From Vombatus ursinus (lineage: Eukaryota; Chordata; Mammalia; Diprotodontia; Vombatidae), in NCBI RefSeq assembly GCF_900497805.2, contig NW_020944311.1, positions 895,071 to 959,070 on the forward strand: a DNA stretch of 64,000 bases, written 5' to 3'. The notes under the pieces were generated by a model, which was not told the origin of the DNA, made no database searches, and saw only the letters and a list, made by a program, of their open reading frames with translations. This document shows positions 10,383 to 20,559 of this stretch, piece by piece. The position numbers and the translations under genes were made by a program. The first letter of the stretch is position 1, and each line of letters begins with the position of its first letter.

Positions 10383-10480
10383 CAAATGATGGCCTTCTCT
10401 AGTGTAGGGGTGGGGAGGGATGGAGACAGTTCTTAAATTGAAATGTAACCAAAACAAATTAAATTTTTAAAAAACAAATT

Positions 10481-10600
10481 AGGAAACTGAGGCAAACAGA
10501 GGTTAAGTCCCTTGCCCAGGGACATACAGCTAGTAAGTATCTGAGGCCAGATCTGAGCTCAGGCCTTCCTGATTCCAGGCCCAGCCCAGTGTGCTAAGCT
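10481..10600 (-). mobile_element. MIR/THER1-type SINE, second half
   Basis: Continuation of the SINE broken at 7294: AGGAAACTGAGGCAAACAG, TCCCTTGCCCAGGGACATAC, CTCAGGCCTTCCTGATTCC, CCAGTGTGCTAAGC. Confidence 0.85.
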
Positions 10601-11465
10601 AGCTCAGGCTTACCCCCTTTTAGCACCAATGCTGATTTTACTTTTATAGTCATGTGTAAATTAACTGGGACAAAGTAAAATAATTAAATGTATTGACTTA
10701 AAGAGTCAATCTCATGACTTTTTACATTGTTAGCAAGCCTTTGAATATGCAGCAAGTCCCCTTTTTGTTTGGCCTAGATTTCTCAAGATTTGGGCACATT
10801 CTTTAATTCTTTATCATGAAATCACACTTTTATCACCTTGGGTAGTAAGTATCCCTTTCATGGACAGTCCATTTGTCCAAGACTAGTCTCAATCATAGCC
10901 CACAGTTCTTCAATAGGGTTTGAATCAGGCAAGTTTCCAGGCCATAGAAGCAGGTTTATCTCTGTCTCTTGGATACATTTTTTAACTCCTTGTAACTTGT
11001 AGAATAACGTAAGGTCATGTTGAAGTATTCCATTTCCATTTGGGAATTTTGGTGACTCCAGAAGAATTCTTCTTCTCTGCTTATAGCAGTATAGTTATTA
11101 GAGTTCATCATTCCCTCCATGCAGACAAGACTTTGAGGCCCACTAGAAGTAAAAAATCTCCAACACATTTTTTGGAGGAGGGTAGATGAAGATAACCAAG
11201 TCTCATAGACCCACCTGGACAGTGGGTTTGGTACAGCCTTGAATGAGAAAGGGAATTTAATCAGTAAAAATGACCTTTTTCAGTCTTCAGTATTCCAGTC
11301 ATTGTCATCTTGCCTATGACAAGGCAACTTTTTTCCTTCATACCAACAATTAGCAGCTGGTTTTTCTTTTACTGGTCTTCTCACTGTTTTTCAAATTTCA
11401 AGAAGCCAGTACTTCATTGTAGACCAAATAATAATAACCCTTCCAGCTTACAGGTCCCTCTGGAA

Positions 11466-11748
11466 CCTAAGGCAGCTAGGAGGCACCACAGTGCACAGAG
11501 AGCTGAGCCTGGAGTCTGGAAGACTTGAGATCAAATTCTGGCCTCAGACGCTTCCCAGCTGTGTGAGCCTGGGCAAGTCACTTCACCTCTGTCTGCCTCA
11601 GTTTCCTCAACCATAAAATGAGGATAATCATAAAACCTACTTCCCAGGGTTGTTGTGAGGATCAAATGAGAAAGCGTTTGTGAAACACTTAGCCCGGTGC
11701 CTGGCACATAGTAGGTATTTAATAAAAGTATTTCCGTCCTTCCTTCCT
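11466..11748 (+). mobile_element. THER1/MIR-type SINE inside Tc1-like element
   Basis: Full length: GGCAGCTAGGAGGCACCAC, GAGATCAAATTCTGGCCTC, AGCTGTGTGAGCCTGGG, CAACCATAAAATGAGG, CCCAGGGTTGTTGTGAGG and CATAGTAGGTATTTAATAAA. Confidence 0.9.
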
Positions 11749-12037
11749 TTGAAGGGCTTTGCTTGTTTTCCAAGAATCAATTAGGCTGCTTTGCATCAAT
11801 ACTTCTTGGCGGTGTTTTTCATTTTCAATGGCACTTTGTGCTTGGATGTGACTGATTCTGTCTCATAGTTGGCTTGAATAATCCTTGAAATGCTTGCCCA
11901 CCATTTGCTGCATATCTCTGATAGTCATTTAAGTGTGTTCTTTTATAGGTATAATTTTTACACATTTCCTTGTGGTAATAATAGCCATTCTTAAGAGCCA
12001 TAGTTTTAAAAACATGGCAAAAGAGAGCAATCAAACA

Positions 12038-12147
12038 TGTACATAGGATGTACATGTGTGTACACATACGTGTCATTTCGGTGTGAACATATATGTGTGT
12101 ATACATATGTGTGTATACATGTATGTATGTGTATGTGTGTGTATACA

Positions 12148-12194
<47 letters not shown>
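12038..12194. repeat. Compound TG / TATG / TA microsatellite
   Basis: TGTG, TATACATG, then (TG)n and (TA)n. It produces artefactual His/Thr and Tyr/Ile frames on both strands. Confidence 0.95.
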
Positions 12195-12197
<3 letters not shown>

Positions 12198-12444
12198 TAT
12201 TGGAGCATTCAACCAGCGAGAACTAAAGGTGACGAAACCTGCTCAGGTCAGTTTTGTGTGGCCAACGTCAGGCTAGTTGTAAGGAACCTAAGCCTGTGTC
12301 AAGACACAAGCATCCATAGCAGCTCAAACATATTACTATTGTTCTTACAAAATGAAATGATATCGAAACTATAGCTTATCCCAAATATATTGCAAGCCAC
12401 AGAGAGAAATCTTTCTAAAAGTTTTATGGAGTATGTTGAATATA

Positions 12445-13360
12445 CTTTTCCTTAATGACTACAGGTCTTCATCACAGACATGATGTAACCAGGCTTTGTA
12501 CAATGTAATGATAGCCTCGGGAGTGTTGAAATGAGTAGTGCTCTTGGCTCATACACTAAATGGCCCCAGACCTCTGAGTTTGTCTCTTTACTTAGTTCTA
12601 GGCTGTTGGCCGTTGCCCCATGCTGCTGTCTATGAATTGGCCTCTGACAACTTATCTCATTCCCTGCTCCCATCCTCACCCCCATAAAGGCCCCAACACA
12701 AAATGTGTTTCTCTAAATCTGTAATTGGCCGGCAAAGCTTCCGATTCTTGCCTTGCTCATCTTCAAGGCCCCGTTGCTTATCTGCAGGCTCAGGACCTCC
12801 ATTCTGCCTGGGTGAGATTGCTGGAAGCCCGACTTCCAGAGAAGTGGGCCATTGCTGTAATTCACATCTCCTTCAGATAATCAGCTGAAATGTAGGCCCG
12901 CCTGCCTGCCTGCCAGCCATGCGCACAGACAAGTGAACCTTATAATTTAGTGAATGGATTATTTACATTAAACATAACTGTACCACAAAATACACAATAC
13001 AGCAATACACAATAGAGAGCATGGGACAGCATGACATGCAAATGAAAAGCCTGTTATAGCGGGAAAATGAGGCAAGACAACATACGTGCCAGGTTCCAGT
13101 CCTCCATCACCGTTGGCCATTTCCTCCCTAGGATTCCAAGGCAGGCTGCACACAGGAGAGGTGGGGGAGGAGGGCATGGCTGGCTTATAGACTTGAGAGG
13201 CCCTCAGGTAGGGCTTGTGATGGATGGGTCAAGTTTAGCAGGACAAATGCTCCTGTTACTCTCAGAACTCTGTTCCCAATCAGCTTGCCTGAGAAGTCAG
13301 TCAGTTACGCAGATACTCAATGTTAGGCTTTTCCTGAAACAATGCAAACGAGGGGCTCAC
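12445..13360. other. Unassigned, mostly single-copy
   Basis: No repeat family or coding signal recognised. CCTGCCTGCCTGCC at 12900 is a small tetranucleotide run. Confidence 0.35.
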
Positions 13361-13362
13361 AA

Positions 13363-13640
13363 AATCATAGGTTTCAAGCTGGAAGGGACCTCAGGATAGA
13401 TCTCGTCTCCCCTCATTCACACATTTTATGTTCCTCCCAGTGAAATGTAAGCTCCTTGAGGACAGGCACAGTTTTGTCTTTATGTTTTTATCCCCAGAGC
13501 TCCATACAGTGCCTGGCATAGAGTAGGTGCTTAATAAAAGCTTATTGCATTGAACTGAATGAGGAAACTAGGGAAAGGGAAATGACTTGCCCAAGGTCAC
13601 ACACATAGATCCAGCATTCAAACCCAGCCCCCTGGACTTT
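13363..13640 (-). mobile_element. MIR-related SINE, split by L2 tail
   Basis: ATCATAGGTTTCAAGCTGGA followed by AGGGACCTCAGGATAGATCT is the minus-strand 3' end of the MIR-like SINE. After the L2 insert, GAGGAAACTAGGGAAAGGG and TGACTTGCCCAAGGTCACAC continue it. Confidence 0.75.
13425..13560 (+). mobile_element. L2 LINE 3' end nested in MIR-like SINE
   Basis: AATGTAAGCTCCTTGAGGAC, then CAGTGCCTGGCATAGAGTAG and GTGCTTAATAAAAGC. Confidence 0.85.
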
Positions 13641-13675
13641 AAATTTAGTATCACACTGGAAAGGAAAAAAATATG

Positions 13676-13836
13676 AAGGGGCAGCTAGGTGGTGCAATGG
13701 ATAGAGCACTGGCACTGAAGTCAGGAGGACCTGAGTTCAAATCCCGCCTCAGACCAAACACTTGACACTTACTTAGCTGTGTGACCCTGGGCAAGTCACT
13801 TAACCCCAATTGCCTAAAAAAAAAAAAAGAAAAAAT
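13676..13836 (+). mobile_element. Poly-A tRNA-headed SINE (WSINE1 type)
   Basis: Complete from GGGGCAGCTAGGTGGTGCAA to the A-rich tail. A perfect 14-base duplication, AGGAAAAAAATATG, lies at 13662-13675 and 13837-13850. Confidence 0.95.
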
Positions 13837-13874
13837 AGGAAAAAAATATGGTAAAATACAGAAATAACTTCCCA

Positions 13875-14400
13875 TTTTAACCTCACCTATCCCCTCACAC
13901 TATCAATGGAGGGGGGTGCCTCTGGGGAAAGCTCTGAGGACTCCAAGCTTTATTTCCTCCTCCTTCCTTTGCAGCTATTGGATTTGAGCATTAATTCTTT
14001 TTGCCCCCTGTCTGCTGAACGGGAGCTGAGGCAGGGGAGCCATGGGCTGATATTCCTCTGAACGGTCTTAAGCAGCAGAAAAAAGGTCTTCATTTGCCTC
14101 CTCTTGACCAAGAAAGACAATTGTGTTTTCTCTTCTGAGAAAATGCAAAATTTCCCATCCCTGCTTACCATTTAGCTTTGAACTTGTAGGGGACAGGAAT
14201 CGGGATTGGGCCTGTGGTCTCCCTGGGACAGGGAATTCCAGGGGAGGGAGCTTCTTCTAGCCCCTCCATAAAACAATCTGGACTGTGAATCTGAACTGTT
14301 CTAAGTGGCTTGGTCACTTGAAGGGACTTGGAGCTTTCAACATTTGGGGAGAAATGTTTATAAGCTGCCAGGAAGTCTGCAACATGATAATAACTTCATT
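13875..14400. other. Unassigned stretch
   Basis: No recognised repeat or gene. A 73-codon minus-strand frame here has no family resemblance. Confidence 0.35.
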
Positions 14401-14404
14401 CAAT

Positions 14405-14515
14405 TGAGGCAGCCAGGGATGCAGTAGATAAAGTGCTGGACCTGAAGTCACAGAGACCTGAATTCAAGTCCTGCCTCAGACATTTACTAGCTTTGTGATT
14501 TGGACAAGATTCAAG
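14405..14515 (+). mobile_element. tRNA-headed SINE fragment
   Basis: GGCAGCCAGGGATGCAGTAG, GAATTCAAGTCCTGCCTCAG and CATTTACTAGCTTTGTGA: the head and core of the marsupial SINE without its tail. Confidence 0.8.
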
Positions 14516-14786
14516 GAGTGTCGCTGGAAACGTTCCTGTTGTGACAAGCCAGGGTCTGCCCTCACAGCTTCTCCTCTGGCTAGTCTACAAACAACAGGAC
14601 GCAGAGCAGCTCGGACAGAATTAGAGGGGATGGGAAACATTGCATGGATAAGTTAAAAGGAGAAAAAAACAAACACAAAAAAATAAAACTATTATATAAA
14701 GATAAAGGTGAAGGAAGGCCAGCAATATGTAGGTATAACCAAAATAATAGCAGCCAAAAAAGCTAGAGGGCCATAGGTAGATAGGC

Positions 14787-14915
14787 AATGTGCATTGATT
14801 AAGCACTTACTGTGTGCCAGGCATTATACTAAGCTCTGGAGATAGAAATGCAAACATAAAGAAAGACAGCCCCTGCCCTCCAAGAGCTTCTATTCTTAAT
14901 GGGAAAGAGAACACT
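14787..14915 (-). mobile_element. L2 LINE 3' end
   Basis: GATTAAGCACTTACTGTGTG, AAGCTCTGGAGATAGAAATG and GCCCTCCAAGAGCTTCTATT are the reverse complement of the L2 terminus. Confidence 0.85.
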
Positions 14916-15261
14916 TAAAAGGGAACTCCAGAGTGGATTGAGGGATAGAGCAGTAAAAGGTACAGAGTGGTGAAGCCAGAGAGTCAGAAGCATAGCCTGG
15001 ATGGGAATGAGGCATGGCGGACTTTGCTATATCCTCAAAATGGAGGCCCTGGCAGAAACTCACCAGTGGAAGAAGAATGAAGCTATTGTCACGGGCCAGG
15101 TGCTGAGGGAATTTCTGGGGTGAGAAGAGAGCTGAGTGACAAAATAGTCAGAACTCCAGCCTGGCGGGGCCCAGGCTGATCACATGTCAGAAATCTAGTG
15201 ATTTTATTTTCAAAGCCAGCATGATTATTGAGCTGGATTCATGGGACTACAGTATTCAGTT

Positions 15262-15430
15262 TGGGGTGGGGTATAAAATATTGGACTCCAAGTCAGGAAA
15301 ACCTGAGGTGAAATTCTGCATCTGACACTAGTTGTGTGAACTTGGGCAAATCACTTAACCACTCTGAGCCTCAGTTTCCCCAGCTACAAATTCCATAGTA
15401 CTTCATATGATTGTTGTGAGGCAACTGACA
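15262..15430 (+). mobile_element. MIR/THER1-type SINE
   Basis: CAAGTCAGGAAAACCTGAG, GGGCAAATCACTTAACCAC, GAGCCTCAGTTTCCCC and GATTGTTGTGAGGCAA. Confidence 0.75.
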
Positions 15431-15439
15431 ATTTTCTAC

Positions 15440-15868
15440 TTGTGTGGAACTGGCATCTGCTGAACTTGGGGGCCACTGTGACCCTCTAGCTTTTTGAGGG
15501 GTGGGGAGGAGTAGCCCTGTGGCTTGCTGGCCCATCTCTGCATCATACTTACCATTGTGTGGACAGCAATGGAAACCTTGGGCTGAGCTACCTGTTGATT
15601 ATCCCCAATTCTCTCCATGTGGCCAGACCAACCTATCTTCCTTCTCCAGCAGTACACAACTTAGCAATGCCATACTTTGGGTTTTTTCTGTTGAACCATT
15701 CTTGGTTAGGAATGTGTTGCAGCCTGCTCATGACCACTGTGGGCCTTTCTCTTGCCCTCTGGCTGACCCACAACCCCAATCCTCTGGAGGCTGGGGCATT
15801 CTGTGCCCTGCAGCCGTGTGGCATCAATAGAAGAACATGAACAAGATGGGCCTTCCTATACCCCCCAA
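15440..15868 (-). mobile_element. Unclassified old repeat, possible LINE coding remnant
   Basis: The segment 15716-15858 aligns by eye with 30448-30598 (AGCCTGCTCA..., CATTCT-TG-CC-TG-AGCC..., AAGATGGGC), so it is a dispersed repeat. The minus strand at about 15520-15650 reads VYCWRRKIGWSGHMERIGDN, resembling the R-W-x-GH-x-x-R-M segment near the end of some non-LTR retrotransposon ORFs. Both copies abut old L1 3' sequence. Confidence 0.35.
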
Positions 15869-15869
15869 A

Positions 15870-15945
15870 ATAGCAAAAGCACCTAGATATTCTACAGTCT
15901 TTATAGCAGTTCTTTTTGTGGTAGCCAAAAACAAGGAACTATGCT
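15870..15945 (+). mobile_element. L1 ORF2 C-terminal fragment
   Basis: TTTATAGCAGTTCTTTTTGT followed by GGTAGCCAAAAACAAGG matches the FIAALFVVAKNWK segment of L1 ORF2. The 3' UTR of the same copy continues at about 16120 after an L2 fragment and a microsatellite. Confidence 0.7.
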
Positions 15946-15995
15946 TACCATGTGCCAGGCACTTTGCTGAGTACTGGGAATAAAAAGAAAGGCAA
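15946..15995 (-). mobile_element. L2 3' end fragment
   Basis: ACCATGTGCCAGGCACTTTG, GAGTACTGGGAATAAAAAG, AAGGCAAAAACA. Confidence 0.65.
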
Positions 15996-15997
15996 AA

Positions 15998-16058
<61 letters not shown>

Positions 16059-16112
16059 TATATATAAAATACATATGTGTATATATGTATATGTATGTGT
16101 ATATATGTAAAT
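15996..16112. repeat. (ACATAT)n hexamer with TA/TG flank
   Basis: About ten tandem ACATAT units followed by a TATATA run and a GTATATATGT mirror region. Confidence 0.95.
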
Positions 16113-16119
16113 ACTACTG

Positions 16120-16440
16120 TATTACATTTTATACTCCATATAAAGGAAAAACCAAGACTCTAAAAGAATGAAGATGAAACATGCCACTCACCTTCTGACA
16201 GAGAGAAAAGTAATGAACTTAAACTACAGAAAGAGACATACATTTTTGGTCATGGCTAATGTGGGAATGTGTTTTGCCAGACTATGTAGCTATTTATTAT
16301 TTTTGTAGCTATATGTGGATTTGTTTTCAAGTTTGCTTGTTTGTTTGTTTTTTTATTTGCTCATTGGCGGGGGAGGGGAGTGCTAGTGGGAAGGACAGAT
16401 TAATAAAATAAATTTTTTGTTACTTGAAAAGTAAAAATAA
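16120..16440 (+). mobile_element. L1 3' UTR end
   Basis: CATTTTTGGTCATGGCTAAT, GTGGGAATGTGTTTTGCCAG, a T-rich block, GGCGGGGGAGGGGAGTG and terminal AATAAAATAAATTTTTTG. Same 3' UTR type as at 225-495. Confidence 0.8.
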
Positions 16441-16444
16441 TAAA

Positions 16445-17545
16445 CTCTTTTTAAAAGCTGGGCCTTCCTTTGTTTCTGGGAGAGGCTATAGGGTCATCAG
16501 AAGCACTGAGCCATTTCCCAAGCAGGGCATGCTTGCAACAGACCCTCATTTTACCTTCCATATCCTTGGGGCCTCCACATGGAAGGCCACCAGCTTATGT
16601 TTGAAGCTTCTGTGGAATTCATCTTTCCTCCCTTACTTACAGTTACTTTATCTTAACATAACATTTAAACAAAGCAATAATCATCACTGAGGCTGTGTTT
16701 GTGCACAGAAATATGCGGTGCTCCTCTCCCTGGTCTTTGTCCCTGGATTGTCATCCTAATGAATGGGCCCTAGTCCAACCAAAATGTCCAGCAGCCTTCG
16801 AGCATGCCTTCTAGCCTGTGGTGCCAGGGGTGTGCTCCAGCTGCCTGTAGCTGCTCCTGTCAGGCTTCACTTGCCAGCTGATCCCCTTTCAGACCCCTCC
16901 ACGAGAAGCTGTTCGGGGGCAGGGTACACAGCAAGGGGTAGGGGAACATGGTGGTGGTGCCTTTTAAATCAAATAAGCAGGCAGGAGATCTTCTTTCAGA
17001 CAGTCTGGGGTCACCAGAATCAGATTGGCTCCAACTGAATCAAAGCAGGTTTCTATGATGCCTGGTTGATAGGTCCTTGCCACCCCCTCCCCCCAAACCT
17101 GAAGAGTACAAAAAGTACAGGGAAACCACAGGCTACTGGGAAGGGGCCCAAGTCCGTGTGAGGGCAGCCCCGCCTACACCCTCATACCAACAGTTTCGAG
17201 CAGCTGGAGACATGCTGATGTGGGAAGTCACACACTCCCAAGTGCCATTTGGGAAGTAGACTGTGTGCTGATGCCCACTTTGGGGACTGGTTCTTCTTTC
17301 ATTTCTGGTACCATTCCAGGCAGAGCCCCAGAGATGGGGAGCTGACATAGGAGCAGAAGAAGCTGCTTCTCCTATCACCTAGCCACAGAGTTCCATTCCA
17401 GTCTCAAACTTGGCTTTGCTCAACTTCCTCCCAGGAGTTTCTTTGTGGTGGGTAACCTGGAACTCACTGGATACTGCATGTACACTTACTTTTAGGCAAT
17501 TAAGGATCTTACAGGTTGGCTTTTAAAAAAAAGCCTATAGTTAAC
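16445..17545. other. Unassigned, GC-neutral single-copy stretch
   Basis: Frames of 60-91 codons occur, including a Pro-rich one at 17077-17259, but they lie on conflicting strands and match no family I recognise. No repeat is apparent. Confidence 0.35.
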
Positions 17546-17549
17546 TTCC

Positions 17550-17682
17550 TGTCTCTGCTACATATGACCTTCGGAAAGTCACTCAACCTCTCTGAGCCTC
17601 AGTTTCCTCATCTGTTAAATAAAGGAGTTGAACTGGATCATTACTGATGCTCCTTCTAACTCTGAATCTATGGCCTTAAATG
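17550..17682 (+). mobile_element. MIR-related SINE
   Basis: ACCTCTCTGAGCCTCAGTTT followed by GAGTTGAACTGGATCATTAC, then CTTCTAACTCTGAATCTATG, the typical tail of this MIR-like class. Confidence 0.8.
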
Positions 17683-17699
17683 AGATGATATATTAAATG

Positions 17700-17812
17700 G
17701 CTAAGTAAGCTAGCTGTGTGACCAGGTATATGTCATTAACTTCCCTGAGATTCCATTTCCCCATTTGTAAACTGGGATAATAATACCTGCATAGCCTACA
17801 AGTCAAGCACAG
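17700..17812 (+). mobile_element. MIR-type SINE fragment
   Basis: AAGCTAGCTGTGTGACCAGG, TTCCCTGAGATTCC, CATTTGTAAACTGGGATAAT. Confidence 0.7.
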
Positions 17813-17829
17813 GATTGTTCCAAGGCTCA

Positions 17830-18012
17830 AGCAACGTTGTACAATGGAAAGAGCTTTTGGAGCAGGAGGACCTGGGTTCAAATCCTGCCCCTGCCACTCA
17901 TGTCCCCTGTGACCTTAGGCAAATCACTTAACCCCTCTGGGCCTCAGCTTCTTCATGGATAAAATGGAAAGGTTGAGCTAAAGTAGCTACAATTCCTGCC
18001 CTGCTAGCTATA
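17830..18012 (+). mobile_element. MIR-related SINE
   Basis: GTACAATGGAAAGAGC, GAGGACCTGGGTTCAAATCC, GGCAAATCACTTAACCCC, GGGCCTCAGCTTCTTCATGG and GGTTGAGCTAAAGTAGC. Confidence 0.8.
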
Positions 18013-18029
18013 GAGTCAAGTTGAAGAGA

Positions 18030-18610
18030 TAAAACCTAACCTCGGGTGTTCTACAAAGATGTGATATGAGGCTAATGAATGGCACGCGCTGAGTGTTGTG
18101 GGGACCCAGAGGGAGGAAGGATCGTCATGGGCAAGGTGAGCAGTGGAGACTTCACTGAGTAAGCAAAATCTGAAATGGATCCTGAATGATCTTCGGCATT
18201 TCAACTGGAAGAGGCAAAGTGTGTTTAAAAAAGGGAGGGGGGGCATTAGAGGTAAAAAAAAAAAAAAAACCGAGCACAGCAAGTTTGAGGGACAATAGAG
18301 CAGATTGTGGTGCTTCGGGCAGAAAGTTTTTGTCTGGTCATAAGAGAAAAAAAGGTTGGAAAGGTAGGTTGGGGTGCCTGCAGAGGGCCTCGAATGCCAG
18401 GCCAAAGAGTTTGGGCTTTATTCCCTGAATGATGGGGTGGGGCGGTAGGGGAGTTTTGGAGCAGGTATGTGATATGATGAAAGCAGCCCTTTAGGAAGAC
18501 TCATTGCTGTGTAGGATGGACTGAGGTGAAGGGAGAGGATGGAGCTAGGCCGCTAGGGCAACCAATTCTGAGACTACTGTACATAAGGGTGCGAACAAGG
18601 GACAAATGGA
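18030..18610 (-). mobile_element. L2 LINE body
   Basis: Minus-strand L2 signatures: GGAAAGGTAGGTTGGGGTGC, CGAATGCCAGGCCAAAGAG, CCTTTAGGAAGACTC and GGATGGACTGAGGTGAAGG. An A16 run lies near 18257. Non-coding. Confidence 0.75.
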
Positions 18611-18734
18611 AAGTCTCAACACTTAGGTTCAAACACTTAACTTTAGAAGTACAAGATGGGATGGAGGGGGAAGGCATCTGAAAAAGATTTGGGGCCTTTG
18701 GTGGCCTGCAAACCCATGAAGTCAATGGTATGTT

Positions 18735-19312
18735 CTGGCAGCCAAAAAAGCTAATGTGATCTTAGGCCATGTGAAGAGTGACAGCGTCCAAGCCTAGGGA
18801 AATGATCATCCCACCATCCTTTGCCCTGCCAGGACTCTATCTGGAACATTGTGTTTGGTTCTGGGGGCTGCATTTTGGGGAAGACATTGAGAAACTGGAA
18901 AATGTCCAGAGGAGAGAGTCCAAGATGGTAAAGGGTCTTAAGATCATGATATATAAAGACTAGTTGAAGTAATGCTGGGCCTAGAGAGGAGGAAACAGGG
19001 TTCACATGATAGCTGGAATTATTTCAAAAGTTGTCATAAAGAAGAGGGATTAGCTTTGTCCTGCTTCGCCCTGGAGAGCTGAACTAGGGGCAGAGAGGCA
19101 GATTTAGGCTGGATTTCAGAATGAACTCCCTAACCTTGAGAGTGATCCCCAGAGCAGAATGGACCACCGTGGAAGGAAGTAGGTCCCCCTCACTAGAAGT
19201 CATCAAGCAAAGACTGGAGGACCAGTGGTTAGGAATGCCCACAGAGGGGTTCTCATTCAACTAGATGGCTTCTGAGGCCCCTTCTGACTCCAAGATTCTA
19301 TGAAATGACAAA
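18735..19312 (+). mobile_element. CR1/L3 LINE 3' part
   Basis: The plus frame near 18870 reads EKLENVQRRESKMVKGL, the conserved C-terminal segment of CR1-type ORF2. It then follows the CR1/L3 3' order: GAGGAAACAGGGTTCACATG, GCAGAGAGGCAGATTTAGGC, GAACTCCCTAACCTTGAGAG and a terminal CTTCTGACTCCAAGATTCTA. An ancient family, here degraded. Confidence 0.8.
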
Positions 19313-19329
19313 GAGAGGATGGATGTTGG

Positions 19330-19475
19330 GGCAAAAAGGTGGGCAGTGGACAGAGCACCAGCCCTGGAGTCAGGAGGGCCTGAGTTCAAATCTGGCCTCA
19401 GACACCTAACACTCACTAGCTGTGTGACTCCGGGTAAGTCACTTTAACACCAACTGCCTCAGGAAAAAAAAAAAG
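19330..19475 (+). mobile_element. Poly-A tRNA-headed SINE (WSINE1 type)
   Basis: GGGGCAAAAAGGTGGGCAGT, GAGTTCAAATCTGGCCTCAG, CTAGCTGTGTGACTCCGGG and an A11-like tail. A loose duplication around GA(G)-ATTGGATGT/GAGGATGGATGT flanks it. Confidence 0.9.
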
Positions 19476-20530
19476 AGATTGGATGTGAGAGACGTTGTCA
19501 TGAAGCAAGAATGAACAGAATTCAGTGACAGACTAGATTGTAACCAAAGTACAGGGGAGGACTTAAAAGTAACCCAAAGTCTGAGTGACTGGGAGAAGAA
19601 TGACTGAGGTCGGAAAATCAAGCCATGGAGTCAGAGGGGAATGTAGGGGAGCAGGGATGGAGATAATGAGTTCAATTTGAGACATTGGATCCGAGGTAAC
19701 AATTGAGCATTAGGGGAAACAGCTACTTGGCAGCTGGAGATCCAAATTTGATGATTCATCTGCAGGTAAGTGAGGTTGCAGCCATGAGAATAAATGAGAG
19801 AATGAGTCTAAAAGAAGAGAAGTCATCTACAGAAGACAAGTGGCCAGAGATGTAGGAGGAGAGCCAGGAGAGAGCAGTGTCATGGAAGCCAAGGGAGGAG
19901 AGATTATTGAGAAGGGGGAGGAAGGTGGCCAGATGACAAAATCAAATACTACAGAGCATGAAGACCAAGAAAAGGCTACTGGGTTTTTCAGGAAGGAGGT
20001 CAATGGTAACCTTTGAAAGCAAAATTTCAATAGAATGGTGAAGACAGAAACCAGATTGCCAAGGGTTAATGGGGGTAGCATATGCCTTTGTAGCATAACA
20101 GATTTGAGGTCACCAATGATGGCATTTCCAACGCAGCCTGCCCCTTTAAAGCCAGAGGGGATTGCCCTACTGGGCTCTTTGTAGAGGGGCAAAAGATGTT
20201 GTGGAGGTACAATCAGTAAGACTTGTCAGCTGATCAGATATCTCTCTTCAGAGAGAAGAATCCAAGATTGTGAGCCTGGTGACTGAACGATGGTGGCACC
20301 TTCTAGGAACAGGGAAGCCTGAAGGAGGAGCCGGTTTGAGGGGTGAAATGATGAGTCCTGTTCAGACATGTTAAGTCTGAGTTACCCACGGGACATCCAA
20401 GTAGAGCTGTCCAGCAGGCAGTTGGGGATGTGGGACAAGGGCGCAGGACTGGACAAGGGCATGGACTGGACTAGGGCACGGACTGGACAAGGGCAGGATT
20501 TCTAGATTTGAGTATGATGGAAAGTTTCCT
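19476..20530 (-). mobile_element. L2 LINE body, diverged
   Basis: Minus-strand L2 landmarks: GATAATGAGTTCAATTTGAG, GGAGGAGAGCCAGGAGAGAG, GACAGAAACCAGATTGCCAA, GATTGTGAGCCTGGTGACTG and GGGACATCCAAGTAGAGCTG. The order is partly rearranged, so more than one L2 fragment may be present. Confidence 0.65.
20430..20505. repeat. Small minisatellite, GGACTGGACAAGGGCA-like unit
   Basis: Four to five diverged copies of a 16-20 base unit (GGACAAGGGCGCAGGACT, GGACAAGGGCATGGACT, GGACTAGGGCACGGACT, GGACAAGGGCAGG) inside L2. Confidence 0.8.
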
Positions 20531-20559
20531 TAGGTGAGAGATGGAGTACTAACTTCTGG

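Larger units (their letters stand above)
7295..10480 (+). mobile_element. Full-ended but internally deleted L1 (RT core missing)
   Basis: Both ends are fixed by the split SINE. Order: 5' leader (7295 to about 7935) starting GATTCTGGGAAGATGGCAG; ORF1 remains (about 7940-8330); a purine-rich inter-ORF spacer; the C-terminal part of the endonuclease (8608-8820); ORF2 thumb to C-terminus (8821 to about 10200); and a 3' UTR with a TG microsatellite. The reverse-transcriptase fingers and palm and the first part of the endonuclease are absent, so it could only have moved with proteins supplied in trans. A poly-A SINE sits inside it. Confidence 0.88.
10618..12440 (-). mobile_element. Degraded Tc1/mariner-like DNA transposon
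   Basis: On the minus strand, broken frames spell the C-terminal half of a Tc1-type transposase. In order: DWNTED with a following acidic segment, GPQSLVCMEGMMNSNNY (like GPGSLVFIEGTMN), LQHDLTLFYKLQGVKKCIQE, then DSNPIEELWAMIE, whose Glu in NPIE corresponds to the third residue of the DDE triad, and VIKVWFHDKELKNV. The N-terminal helix-turn-helix part (toward 12010) is only faintly visible. A THER1 SINE (11466-11748) and a TG/TA microsatellite lie within. Terminal inverted repeats were not found, so both outer limits are estimates. Confidence 0.7.

Noticed and set aside
13676-13836. tRNA genes
   Set aside because: Box-A/box-B-like sequences throughout are the heads of SINEs; none has a complete cloverleaf with its own flanks.
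17077-17259. Pro-rich frame that looks exon-like
   Set aside because: A competing minus-strand frame is equally open, and I could not match either to a known protein or find convincing splice sites.
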